Positions 1 through 9,496 of a DNA stretch of 64,000 nucleotides are shown one piece after another. Where the stretch lies: positions 1 through 64,000 of the forward strand of contig NZ_JAMB01000004.1 in assembly GCF_000521805.1 (NCBI RefSeq), given 5' to 3'. The DNA is from Marinomonas ushuaiensis DSM 15871 (lineage in GTDB: Bacteria; Pseudomonadota; Gammaproteobacteria; Pseudomonadales; Marinomonadaceae). How positions within the stretch are numbered: the first letter of the stretch is position 1; the number at the start of each line of letters is the position of its first letter. The notes below the pieces were generated by a model. That model was not told where the DNA came from. It worked only from the letters and a program-made list of their open reading frames with translations, and ran no database searches. The translations under genes were made by a program, and so were the position numbers.

Positions 1-2
1 CT

Positions 3-95
3 CAACGCGTCAGCGCAAATGCCAATAAAGAAGCGCTTCTCTTTAAAAGCGAAACCTGTCAGGCGCTAGTCAATAGTAGATACCATCTCTCCTAA
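3..95 (+). pseudogene. Possible C-terminal end of an interrupted upstream gene
   Basis: One forward frame is open from the window edge to a TAA at 93-95 and would encode about 30 residues ending in RYHLS. The stop falls inside the left inverted repeat of the insertion sequence, so this could be the tail of a gene cut by the element, or simply a chance open frame. No family is recognised. A 12-bp perfect palindrome (AGAAGCGCTTCT) lies at 29-40. Very uncertain. Confidence 0.2.
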
Positions 96-106
96 CTACT
101 CGCAAC

Positions 107-1087
107 TTAATTTTTAAGCTGTGGGTAGTATTCATTTTGGTGCCTAATAACACCAAAACAAATTTGTACAAGCTTTCGCATAGCGGCACCTAAAGCTTGC
201 ATTTTAGTCTTTCCATTTGCCAATAATCGTTCATATTGATTTTTAATATCTGGGTTGTATCTTATGGCAACAATGGCGGCCATATACAGTTTTGATCTGA
301 CTTTTGCTGGGCCTCTTTTACTTAATCTGCTCCGACCTTTCCATAAACCTGACTCTTGAATCTTAGGAATAAGACCAAGAAAAGCCGACACTTGCCCTGC
401 AGATTTAAATCGATCACTATGAATAATGCTGACCATTATTCGTGATAAAACAGGTCCAATTGCAGGTATGCTACAAAGTAATTCCTGGTTCTTTTTTAGG
501 TGAGGACGGCGGTTAATGTGACCATCAATATCCTGTTCTAATCTTAATTTTTCATCTTTTAAATGCTTCATCATTAAGCCTAAAGACTCAATAATACGAT
601 TAGATTCTTGACTCACTTGCGCTTTCTCTAAGCGGTTAAACTCTCTTTGATAATCCATTTCAAGTGCTTGTAAGCGAGAAATTAAAGATCTTAACTCTTT
701 GATTTCTAATGGTTCAGGTTCCCATACGTCAGGCTTCATAGCCTGCCCAAATAAGGCTAGAGCCAAACTGTCTTTAGTGTCCGTTTTATGTTGATGGCCT
801 AAACTCTTTGCAAACTCCTTCGCTCTAGCTGGGTTTACCACGCATACGATAAAACCTTGCTGGTGAAGTGAATACGCAACGGCTTCGTGGTAAACACCTG
901 TTGCTTCTAATACGATTCTTATATCAGATGCATCTGCCTGTGTTTGCTCTAATAGCCAACGTCCTAAAAGCTGATGTTCCTTAGACGTATTTTTAAATAC
1001 TTTCGTTTTTACTTTATTGAGTTCAGGGTCTTTTAACCACAAGCAATCCAATTTATGTTTACTGATATCTATCCCAATATTATTCAT
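107..1087 (-). CDS. IS110-family DEDD transposase
   Basis: This 326-residue protein is the recombinase that moves the element. The N-terminal RuvC-like DEDD domain shows D7 (GIDIS), E61 (EATGVYH), D103 and D106 (KTDTKDS). A coiled linker follows at about 140-190, and then the C-terminal Transposase_20 domain with IPAIGPVLS near residue 207 and the GRSRLSKRGPAKVRSKLY block that carries the conserved serine region. Length and domain order are normal for an intact IS110 transposase, with no frameshift, so the copy may be active. In this family the enzyme works with a structured RNA encoded beside the gene. Confidence 0.95.
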   Translation of the reverse strand: MNNIGIDISKHKLDCLWLKDPELNKVKTKVFKNTSKEHQLLGRWLLEQTQADASDIRIVLEATGVYHEAVAYSLHQQGFIVCVVNPARAKEFAKSLGHQHKTDTKDSLALALFGQAMKPDVWEPEPLEIKELRSLISRLQALEMDYQREFNRLEKAQVSQESNRIIESLGLMMKHLKDEKLRLEQDIDGHINRRPHLKKNQELLCSIPAIGPVLSRIMVSIIHSDRFKSAGQVSAFLGLIPKIQESGLWKGRSRLSKRGPAKVRSKLYMAAIVAIRYNPDIKNQYERLLANGKTKMQALGAAMRKLVQICFGVIRHQNEYYPQLKN

Positions 1088-1256
1088 CTTTTATTACCCT
1101 TGTTCATACGGCGTCACTAATAAATAGGCACCTGGATACCATTCAATATAACAAGATGAAGAACCCGGGAGCGTAATCTACAAAACAGCATTTAATGCTA
1201 AGGTCGGACACGGCTTCACCGGATTCTTAGAGCCTCTATTAGCTAAACAGAAACTC
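1088..1256 (-). ncRNA. Candidate bridge RNA region of the IS110 element
   Basis: About 170 nt between the transposase start and the right inverted repeat has no coding potential. In the IS110 group the bridge (guide) RNA is encoded in the non-coding end upstream of the recombinase gene. Within it, GAGCGTAATCTAC at about 1170-1182 matches the arm of the REP-like repeat at 42140-42153, which would fit a target-recognition segment. Location and length come from family knowledge; the fold and boundaries were not computed. Confidence 0.4.
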
Positions 1257-1271
1257 TAGGAGAGATACAAG

Positions 1272-1305
1272 GTCGGATGAGATGAGGTACGAAGCGTGAT
1301 CCGAC
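1272..1305. repeat. REP-like palindrome next to the insertion sequence
   Basis: GTCGGAT (1272-1278) and ATCCGAC (1299-1305) form a perfect 7-bp stem around a 20-nt loop containing the core GAAGCGTGATC. The same core recurs in variant form at 1436-1450 and 42139-42153, which marks a dispersed palindromic family. It starts four bases after the insertion sequence edge. Confidence 0.6.
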
Positions 1306-1426
1306 GATAAAAGTGATGTGACACAATGAAATTACGCATCATCTAAAACCACAACAAGAGCCGTTTGATCACGGTCGTGCCTCCCTCATTAAATCTACAA
1401 GACCCAATCAGACTCTATCCAAATTA

Positions 1427-1500
1427 TTGGGTGAGCGAAGCGTGAACCGCCGGTTTTAAGGTCAAGAAAAAAGCCACCTGTCGTGATAAATCATGACCTT
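1427..1500. repeat. REP/BIME-like repeat cluster
   Basis: A copy of the GAGCGAAGCGTGAACC core at about 1433-1448 overlaps a small inverted repeat AACCG-C-CGGTT (1445-1455). After an A-rich spacer comes GTCGTGATAAATCATGAC (1480-1497), a near-perfect hairpin. The second hairpin has a close relative, inverted, at 42038-42052, so two repeat units are shared between the two sites. Read on the minus strand the hairpin is followed by CTTTTTTC, so it may also end transcription from the small gene at 1521-1679. Confidence 0.55.
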
Positions 1501-1520
1501 TTTGAGCTGTTAATTGTTTA

Positions 1521-1679
1521 TTAGCGTTTTCCGATAATATATATTGCGTGGATGACGCCCGGAATATAACCAAATAAAGTTAATAGTATGTTTAGCCAGA
1601 AAACGCCGCCGATACCAACTTGTAAAAATACACCTAAAGGTGGCAGTAAAATTGAAAAAATGATTCTAATTAAATCCAT
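1521..1679 (-). CDS. Pmp3/YqaE family small membrane protein
   Basis: A 52-residue protein with two hydrophobic segments. It begins MDLIRIIFSILLPPLGVFLQ and contains GGVFWLNILLTLFGYIPGVIHA, which is the signature of the Pmp3/YqaE (UPF0057) family of stress-related plasma-membrane proteolipids. Full length for the family. An AGGAGT ribosome site lies just upstream of the ATG (minus strand, about 1685-1691). It stands alone between the REP cluster and the LysR gene. Its function in bacteria is poorly known; membrane potential or salt stress roles are suggested for eukaryotic relatives. Confidence 0.9.
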   Translation of the reverse strand: MDLIRIIFSILLPPLGVFLQVGIGGVFWLNILLTLFGYIPGVIHAIYIIGKR

Positions 1680-1923
1680 CTGATGACTCCTTAATTTAAT
1701 AATGACTTCACTTTTACATTAACGTTTCAAGCGTCTAACTCTCAAATCAATTTACTAATTAATTAAACTTTATCCTTGGGGTTTACCTAATACAGTGAAC
1801 AATAATGGTGCTGTTATTTTTATTTTAGTGATTTATTTCAGGTTAAATGCTGTTAAAAAAGGGAGAGGGTTACCTGGAGTAAGACAAGATGAGGTATTTT
1901 TTATAGATTTTATATAACAATAT

Positions 1924-2856
1924 TTAGGCTAATGCTTTGGCTTCTTCAGCTAACCACTTTCTTAAATATTGAATGGCGTCTTCATTTTTTCGACTTTCTT
2001 TATAAGCCAAATAAAAATTGTCACCTGTCTCAAAAGCATTGCAAGGTAGTTTAACCAGTGCTTGCTCGTCATTTTTTTCATTCATCATATAGTCATTGAC
2101 AAGTGCAATGCCAAGGGAGTGCTTTGCTGCTTCATAAGCCAGCATGAGATGACTAAATCGATGGAATTGTACAGTGCTTGGTAGTGACTGTTTTTGACTT
2201 GAAAACCAACATTTCCAATCCTCTGTGTGACGATCGTAGATACTATAAGAGGTAATTAATGAGAATTTAGCTAAAGGGCTGGGTATTGTATTTAGTTTAT
2301 CTGTGAGTTCTTTGTGTGAAGTAACATTTAATTTGTTTTTAATCGTCTCGAGGTAATGCTGACTGCAAACAGGAAATAGTTCTTCTTTATAAAGAGGTTT
2401 AAAGCAAAACCCTCTTTTTTCTTGTTTTGTAGTTATGAAAAGATCGGCGGTACGATCTGATAAATCAGGTGATCCATGGCTCATTTCAATGCTTAATTCT
2501 AAATTTGGATATAAACGTTTTAATTCAGGTAGTCGAGGGATCAACCAGTAAACGGCAAATGAGCTATATACAGCCAATCTTATATGGGTTTCTTGCTCAC
2601 CTTTTATCTGGTTTGTTGCTTGAGCTATTTGTAGAAGTGAGTTACTGATTACATCTAGATAATGCCTCCCTTCAGCTGTTAATTCTAAATTTCGGCCTTG
2701 GCGATGAAAAAGTGTTTCCCCAAGATGATTTTCTAAAATTCGTATTTGATGAGATACCGCACTTTGGCTGACGTTTAACTCGTTTGCCGCCAACGAAAAA
2801 CTATTCAATCTGGCTACAGTTTCAAATACAGGGAGTGATTTTAGAGGTGGCAACAT
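1924..2856 (-). CDS. LysR-family transcriptional regulator (GcvA-like)
   Basis: A 310-residue regulator with an N-terminal winged helix-turn-helix (LPPLKSLPVFETVARL, then NELNVSQSAVSHQIRILE) and a C-terminal PBP2-type effector domain. The N-terminus resembles the GcvA/AmpR branch. I chose the ATG at 2856 because GGAT sits about 8 nt upstream and the family normally starts MLPPLKSL; an ATG three codons earlier is possible. It is divergent from the EamA transporter at 2968 with 111 bp between them, which suggests that it controls that gene. The effector is unknown. Confidence 0.9.
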   Translation of the reverse strand: MLPPLKSLPVFETVARLNSFSLAANELNVSQSAVSHQIRILENHLGETLFHRQGRNLELTAEGRHYLDVISNSLLQIAQATNQIKGEQETHIRLAVYSSFAVYWLIPRLPELKRLYPNLELSIEMSHGSPDLSDRTADLFITTKQEKRGFCFKPLYKEELFPVCSQHYLETIKNKLNVTSHKELTDKLNTIPSPLAKFSLITSYSIYDRHTEDWKCWFSSQKQSLPSTVQFHRFSHLMLAYEAAKHSLGIALVNDYMMNEKNDEQALVKLPCNAFETGDNFYLAYKESRKNEDAIQYLRKWLAEEAKALA

Positions 2857-2967
2857 GTTTATCATCCAAATAACTAATGCTTACTCTAAATATATCATTT
2901 TAACTAATATATATAACTGATTAAACTACAAGTATAAAATATTAAATGCTATTCAAGAGGAAATGTT

Positions 2968-3876
2968 ATGTCAGGACGCACTGTCGCCAGCGCTATTTTT
3001 GTCCTAGTGTTGGGGAGTTTTTTTGCTACCTTGTGCGACGTATTTATTAAGTTAGCTGGTCCTGATGTTGCTGTCTTTCAACTCACCTTTTTACGTGCTG
3101 CTTTCATGTTTCTGATTCTATTCCCAATAGTGTATATCAGGCATTTATATCGTCCTCAATCTGTTGTTTTTGTAGGTTTGAAGCTTCATTTTCTTCGTGG
3201 AAATATGTGGGTTTTAGCTGGGGTTCTTCTTACCTTATCTTTGTCTGAGCTCTCTTTGGCAACGGCAAACTCAGTATTTTATACGGCGCCAATTTTTATT
3301 ATGCTATTTGGTGCTTTCTTCTATAAAGAGCGTTTGTCGTTTGAAGTAGTTGTTTCAGCTGTGCTCGGCTTCATTGGTATATTGGTTATCCTAAGACCTA
3401 CTGAAATTAGTTCAGGAATGATCAGCGCTGTTCTTTTTGCAATTGTGTTGGCAACGAACAGTTTGCTAATTAAAAAGTTACCACAGAATCAAGGTATGCT
3501 TTGTGGCTTATGTATCACACAGTTTTTTGCTTTGCCCATGGCTGCTGGGTTGGCCATTTGGGAGGGAGAGGCTTTTCAGGTTGATCTATTGCTTTACTCC
3601 GCTTTGTCTTCAGTTTGCTCTATTTTATATGCAGTGTCTTGTTTGATAGGGTATCGTTATATTGCATCGAGCAAAGTGACCAGTGCTGAATATTCAGGCC
3701 TCATTTTTGCTTTTCTGATTGGTTGGTTAATATTTGGGGAAGTGCCTGATTTAGGTCTATTTATTGGAGCTCTTTTTGTTATCTTACCTTTACTTTATTT
3801 AGGTCATCAAGATGTTAGAAGATTACGAAAAGAGGAATCATTGTCTAATACTCGAGCTAACCTAGGCGCAGGTTGA
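2968..3876 (+). CDS. EamA/DMT-superfamily transporter
   Basis: A 302-residue inner-membrane protein made of two EamA halves with about ten transmembrane helices; the first half is roughly residues 10-143 and the second 150-280. The first half contains the LTFLRAAFMFLILFP segment and the pattern LSLATANSVFYTAPIF typical of drug/metabolite exporters. An AAGAGGAAATG context gives a good ribosome site (GAGG at 2957-2960). It probably exports a small metabolite or amine and is probably controlled by the divergent LysR regulator; the substrate cannot be read from sequence. Its last 15 bp overlap, tail to tail, the end of the tetR gene. Confidence 0.85.
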   Translation: MSGRTVASAIFVLVLGSFFATLCDVFIKLAGPDVAVFQLTFLRAAFMFLILFPIVYIRHLYRPQSVVFVGLKLHFLRGNMWVLAGVLLTLSLSELSLATANSVFYTAPIFIMLFGAFFYKERLSFEVVVSAVLGFIGILVILRPTEISSGMISAVLFAIVLATNSLLIKKLPQNQGMLCGLCITQFFALPMAAGLAIWEGEAFQVDLLLYSALSSVCSILYAVSCLIGYRYIASSKVTSAEYSGLIFAFLIGWLIFGEVPDLGLFIGALFVILPLLYLGHQDVRRLRKEESLSNTRANLGAG

Positions 3877-4473
3877 GCTGTCAATGCATAGGTTTTTCAC
3901 CATTTGATCTATCATTTCTGATAGGTCAGATTGCTCTAGATAAATGCCATCTATAATGAGTCTTGCGAGCCCGTGTAGGCTTGCCCATGTTGTTTGTCCA
4001 ATTCTTAATGGAGTATTAGTATCTGTTAATACTTTTTGATCTTGTAGGACTTCTACCCACTCAATCCATACTTTAAATGTGCGCTTTGATACTGCTTTTA
4101 ATGCATCATTTGGCTCACCTGCTTTCCAAATTGCTCTGCCATACATTAGGTCATAAGTTTCAGAGTGTTGTTGGGCATACCCCAGGTATAAATGAACATA
4201 TTGAGTAAAAGACTTTTCCCCCGACTGCTTTTGTGCGATTAAGTTATTGAGAATTTTTTCTTGTTCGTAAAATCCTTGTTCAGCTAAAGCGCAGAGTAGG
4301 GCGTTTTTGTCTTTAAAGTGATGATAGGGGGCGGTTCTTGATACGCCAACGACGTCTGCAAGTTTACGCATGCTGAGACTTTCTACACCTTGTTCTTTAA
4401 TGATCAAAGCGGCTGATTCGAGTAGCGACTTGGTTAAGTCGCCATGATGATATTGCTTTTTTAGAGTAGACAT
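3862..4473 (-). CDS. TetR-family transcriptional repressor
   Basis: A 203-residue TetR regulator: N-terminal helix-turn-helix at about residues 12-57 (SMRKLADVVGVSRTAPYHHFKDK) and a C-terminal ligand domain of the WHG/TetR_C_33 type (YVHLYLGYAQQHSETYDLMYG). It is divergent from the dienoyl-CoA reductase gene at 4562. Two copies of a TTGAC-N3-GTCAA-type palindrome lie between the two genes, so it most likely represses both itself and the reductase. The inducer could be a fatty or unsaturated acyl compound, which is inference from the neighbour only. Confidence 0.92.
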   Translation of the reverse strand: MSTLKKQYHHGDLTKSLLESAALIIKEQGVESLSMRKLADVVGVSRTAPYHHFKDKNALLCALAEQGFYEQEKILNNLIAQKQSGEKSFTQYVHLYLGYAQQHSETYDLMYGRAIWKAGEPNDALKAVSKRTFKVWIEWVEVLQDQKVLTDTNTPLRIGQTTWASLHGLARLIIDGIYLEQSDLSEMIDQMVKNLCIDSSTCA

Positions 4474-4495
4474 TTTTTTATTAGAACCTCTTATC

Positions 4496-4535
4496 TTGAC
4501 AGTGTCAAAATTTAAATTTATCTTGACGGTGTCAA
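4496..4535. promoter_or_regulatory. Two palindromic operator sites, probable TetR binding
   Basis: TTGACAGTGTCAA (4496-4508) and TTGACGGTGTCAA (4523-4535) differ at one base and are centred 27 bp apart in the tetR/fadH-like intergenic space. Each is a 6-1-6 inverted repeat (perfect in the first, one mismatch in the second). The first copy could serve as a -35 element with TATCTT (4519-4524) as -10, so binding would block forward transcription. Spacing and position fit autoregulation by the adjacent TetR protein. Confidence 0.75.
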
Positions 4536-4540
4536 AATAA

Positions 4541-6583
<2,043 letters not shown>

Positions 6584-6615
6584 TTTTTTACAATAGAGAC
6601 TTATATCTAATGATC

Positions 6616-6660
6616 TTAGGCTATCAAACCTCTTTTATGGGTTTGATAGCCTAAATTTTT
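6616..6660. terminator. Bidirectional intrinsic terminator
   Basis: A perfect 15-bp stem (TTAGGCTATCAAACC at 6616-6630 and its complement at 6640-6654, 9-nt loop) is followed by ATTTTTATT. It lies between the convergent fadH-like gene and the membrane protein at 6659, whose last codons overlap the tail. Confidence 0.85.
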
Positions 6661-7183
6661 ATTGTCCAGCTGATCTTGTATCGTTTGGTTCGCCAGTTTT
6701 CAATAGCTTAAGTAAGTCTTCCCTTTTCATACTGCCTTTTTGGGCAAGATCTAATTGATACTGGTATTCATCATTCCAATCTGTTGTTCTTGGGACAATG
6801 TCAGATAAATCTTTCATTGCTAACTTCATTACTTTTAGATAAGCCTGAATGTTTTGCTCTTGATTGATGAGAATATTTTTTAATGCTGTTGCACTGCTGT
6901 GTCTGAGATAAAGCTGCAAGACATTATTTTGATCCTTCATTATTATTAGTTTTGTATTTTGCTCTTCAATGGACTCCTTAAAGCTAAGGAGTAGAGCATC
7001 CTGCTCATTATCTTTATCAGTAATTTTGTCTTCTTCGGGAAGCTGCATAAGAAAAAAAGTAACCCCAGAAGAGGTCGCTACACTGAATATGAAACACAAA
7101 AAGAAGGCGATCAAAAGTCCTTTAGATTTTTTGTTTGGTGCTTCTGTTTCGAATAATTGTTCGTTGTCGGGTTTTGATTTCAT
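6659..7183 (-). CDS. Hypothetical membrane-anchored coiled protein
   Basis: A 174-residue protein not assigned to a family. It has a polar N-terminus, one transmembrane segment at about residues 23-46 (LLIAFFLCFIFSVATSSG...), and then an acidic, probably helical domain (about 50-140) that is likely periplasmic. No clear Shine-Dalgarno sequence precedes the ATG at 7183. It lies between the terminator of the fadH-like gene and the iscR promoter region and is transcribed away from iscR. No function is proposed. Confidence 0.6.
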   Translation of the reverse strand: MKSKPDNEQLFETEAPNKKSKGLLIAFFLCFIFSVATSSGVTFFLMQLPEEDKITDKDNEQDALLLSFKESIEEQNTKLIIMKDQNNVLQLYLRHSSATALKNILINQEQNIQAYLKVMKLAMKDLSDIVPRTTDWNDEYQYQLDLAQKGSMKREDLLKLLKTGEPNDTRSAGQ

Positions 7184-7391
7184 GATTGTGTGTACTTTAA
7201 TCTATGTATGTAACCAGTAGTCTGCTTGTTTACAGAAAAAGAACAAGTTTCGCCTCGTTTTTTTCTGTGTGTGTTTTGTATTGATTGGGTAGTGCTATGT
7301 TTTCTGCCAATGATGCATTATGAAACCACATTCTTCGGTTTAGTTTTCCTCTCGGTACACGTAAAATACAGCTCGATTATTAGAGGTTGTA

Positions 7392-7416
7392 ATAACCTAC
7401 TAAAATAGTCAGGTAA
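7392..7416 (+). promoter_or_regulatory. IscR type 1 binding site
   Basis: A 25-bp imperfect palindrome with half-sites ATAACCTACT and AGTCAGGTA separated by an A/T core closely fits the type 1 motif bound by 2Fe-2S IscR. It ends 4 bp before the -35 hexamer of the iscR promoter, the position expected for autorepression of the Fe-S operon. Matched by eye to the known consensus. Confidence 0.8.
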
Positions 7417-7420
7417 ATAC

Positions 7421-7450
7421 TTGATAGAAACAGTAGGTTTTGTGTACTAT
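7421..7450 (+). promoter_or_regulatory. Probable sigma-70 promoter of the iscR-suf operon
   Basis: TTGATA (7421-7426) and TACTAT (7445-7450) with an 18-bp spacer lie directly downstream of the IscR box and 35 bp before the iscR ATG. The rest of the 7184-7484 space holds no convincing gene. Confidence 0.6.
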
Positions 7451-7484
7451 TTACCCTCACAGAATAATCTTAATTGGATAGCTT

Positions 7485-7973
7485 ATGCGCCTGACAACAA
7501 AAGGTCGTTATGCAGTCACCGCCATGCTTGATTTGGCGTTGCATTCGGATCAAGGGCCAGTGTCTTTATCGGATATTTCGAATCGACAAGAAATATCACT
7601 TTCTTATCTTGAACAGTTGTTTTCTAAGCTTCGCAAAAAGTCACTGGTGACCAGTGTAAGAGGTCCAGGTGGTGGTTACCGTCTTAGTCGTTCAAATGAT
7701 GATATTTTTGTTGCGCAGATAGTTGATGCAGTGAATGAATCCGTTGACGCCACAGGATGTAAAGGTCGTAGTGATTGTCAAGGTGGTAATACCTGCCTTA
7801 CCCATCACTTGTGGTGTGACCTAAGTGATCAGATACATGATTTCTTAAATAACATTAGTTTAGAACAATTGGTTCGTCGAGAAGATGTTCGACAAGTGGC
7901 CGAAAGACAAAGTTTTGAAGGCCGACAAAGTCAGTTTGAACATGACAAAATTAGTGCGGCGATTGTTGATTAG
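7485..7973 (+). CDS. iscR: Fe-S cluster-responsive regulator IscR
   Basis: A 162-residue Rrf2-family regulator, the same length as E. coli IscR. The N-terminal winged helix covers about 1-80 with [11 protein letters not shown] at 60-70. The 2Fe-2S ligands C92, C98, C104 and H107 are all present ([17 protein letters not shown]). With a cluster bound, IscR represses its operon through type 1 sites such as the one at 7392; apo-IscR activates suf genes in other bacteria. As first gene of a suf-type operon here it probably senses the cluster status of the cell and tunes the downstream genes. Confidence 0.97.
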   Translation: MRLTTKGRYAVTAMLDLALHSDQGPVSLSDISNRQEISLSYLEQLFSKLRKKSLVTSVRGPGGGYRLSRSNDDIFVAQIVDAVNESVDATGCKGRSDCQGGNTCLTHHLWCDLSDQIHDFLNNISLEQLVRREDVRQVAERQSFEGRQSQFEHDKISAAIVD

Positions 7974-8046
7974 GTAAAGAATAAATTTAGTAGAACAAAT
8001 GCTCTGATGCTCAGTGTGTTTGTTCCTAGCAAAAGTGGGTTTTTAT

Positions 8047-9483
8047 ATGACTGAGCAGATAGATAAGGCGCTGGCAAGGGAATACGAAGCTGGTTTTGTG
8101 TCTGATGTAGAATCGGAGACGTTTGAGCCTGGTTTGGATGAGAGTGTCATCCAGCGTATTTCTGAAATGAAAGGCGAACCTGAATGGATGCTTGAATGGC
8201 GCTTAAGTGCATTCCGTGAATGGCTTAAAATGGAAGAGCCTGATTGGGCATTGGTCGATTATCCAAAAATAGATTTTCAGGCTATCTCCTATTATTCCGC
8301 ACCAAAAAGTATGAAGGATAAACCTAAATCTTTGGATGAGGTTGACCCTGAGCTACTGCGTACCTATGAAAAGCTTGGTATACCTCTGATTGAGCAACAG
8401 ATGTTGGCGGGTATTGCTGTCGACGCTGTTTTCGACTCTGTTTCTGTTGTAACAACCTTTCGAGATAAATTAGAAGAAGCTGGTGTTATTTTTTGTCCAA
8501 TCTCCGAAGCAATTAAAAAGCATCCAGAGCTTGTCAAAAAATACATCGGTAGTGTTGTTCCTAAGAAAGACAACTATTACGCTGCATTGAATTGTGCTGT
8601 GTTTACGGATGGTTCTTTTGTTTATATTCCAAAAGGCACTCGCTGCCCAATGGAATTATCAACTTACTTCCGTATCAATGAGCAAAATACCGGTCAGTTT
8701 GAGCGTACTTTGATTATTGCCGATGAAGGCAGCCACGTAAGTTACTTGGAGGGTTGTACGGCACCTCAGCGCGATGAAAATCAATTGCATGCCGCGGTTG
8801 TTGAATTAGTTGCTATGGACAACGCTGAGATTAAATACTCGACTGTTCAAAACTGGTATCCAGGTGATGAAAACGGCAAGGGCGGTATTTATAACTTTGT
8901 AACTAAGCGTGGTATTTGCCACACCAGTGCAAAAATTTCTTGGACACAAGTAGAAACAGGCTCAGCTGTTACTTGGAAATACCCTAGTTGTATTTTGAAA
9001 GGTGACAACAGTGTTGGTGAGTTTTATTCAGTCGCTCTTACTCGTGGGCGTCAACAAGCCGATACTGGCACCAAAATGATTCACATTGGTAAAAATACCA
9101 AATCGACGATCATTGCCAAAGGGATTTCCGCTGGTAAAAGTAATGGTAGTTATCGTGGTCTTGTTAGAATGAATCCAGGAGCCGATGGTGCACGTAACTT
9201 TACTCAGTGTGATTCATTACTTATTGGTGATCAATGTGGTGCTCATACTTTTCCTTATGTAGAAAGCCGTAATCCATCTGCGATTATTGAGCATGAAGCG
9301 ACTACGTCTAAGGTCAGTGATGAGCAAATGTTTTTGTGTCGTCAACGTGGTCTAGACCCTGAAAAAGCTGTTTCTATGATAGTGAATGGCTTCTGTAAGG
9401 AAGTATTTAAAGAATTACCAATGGAATTTGCCGTAGAAGCTGGCAAGTTACTAGAAATTAGCCTTGAAGGCTCTGTAGGTTAA
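8047..9483 (+). CDS. sufB: Fe-S assembly scaffold SufB
   Basis: A 478-residue SufB (E. coli 495), the core scaffold of the cytoplasmic SufBC2D complex on which new Fe-S clusters form. The family blocks [24 protein letters not shown], YLEGCTAP, and GSYRGLV with the C-terminal CRQRGL region are present. The ATG at 8047 is preferred (MTEQIDKAL) over an in-frame GTG at 8014, which would add 11 non-conserved residues. It is the second gene of the operon, 73 bp after iscR. Confidence 0.97.
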   Translation: MTEQIDKALAREYEAGFVSDVESETFEPGLDESVIQRISEMKGEPEWMLEWRLSAFREWLKMEEPDWALVDYPKIDFQAISYYSAPKSMKDKPKSLDEVDPELLRTYEKLGIPLIEQQMLAGIAVDAVFDSVSVVTTFRDKLEEAGVIFCPISEAIKKHPELVKKYIGSVVPKKDNYYAALNCAVFTDGSFVYIPKGTRCPMELSTYFRINEQNTGQFERTLIIADEGSHVSYLEGCTAPQRDENQLHAAVVELVAMDNAEIKYSTVQNWYPGDENGKGGIYNFVTKRGICHTSAKISWTQVETGSAVTWKYPSCILKGDNSVGEFYSVALTRGRQQADTGTKMIHIGKNTKSTIIAKGISAGKSNGSYRGLVRMNPGADGARNFTQCDSLLIGDQCGAHTFPYVESRNPSAIIEHEATTSKVSDEQMFLCRQRGLDPEKAVSMIVNGFCKEVFKELPMEFAVEAGKLLEISLEGSVG

Positions 9484-9496
9484 GGAATTGTTAAAG

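Larger units (their letters stand above)
78..1268 (-). mobile_element. IS110-family insertion sequence
   Basis: The element contains one DEDD transposase gene and a non-coding stretch of about 170 nt on the upstream side of that gene. A 10-bp inverted repeat (ATCTCTCCTA at 85-94, TAGGAGAGAT at 1257-1266) brackets it, and a 6-bp direct repeat AGATAC occurs at both edges (78-83 and 1263-1268). IS110 elements usually have short or no terminal repeats and make little or no target duplication, so the exact ends are tentative. The position of the long non-coding side, upstream of the transposase, fits the IS110 rather than the IS1111 arrangement. The right edge directly abuts a REP-like palindrome. 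Confidence 0.75.

Noticed and set aside
7226..7408. 60-codon forward frame upstream of iscR
   Set aside because: It overlaps the IscR box region, has no recognised family or ribosome site, and its composition looks non-coding.
8014..8046. GTG-initiated extension of sufB
   Set aside because: It adds [11 protein letters not shown], which is not conserved, and the ATG at 8047 fits the family start.
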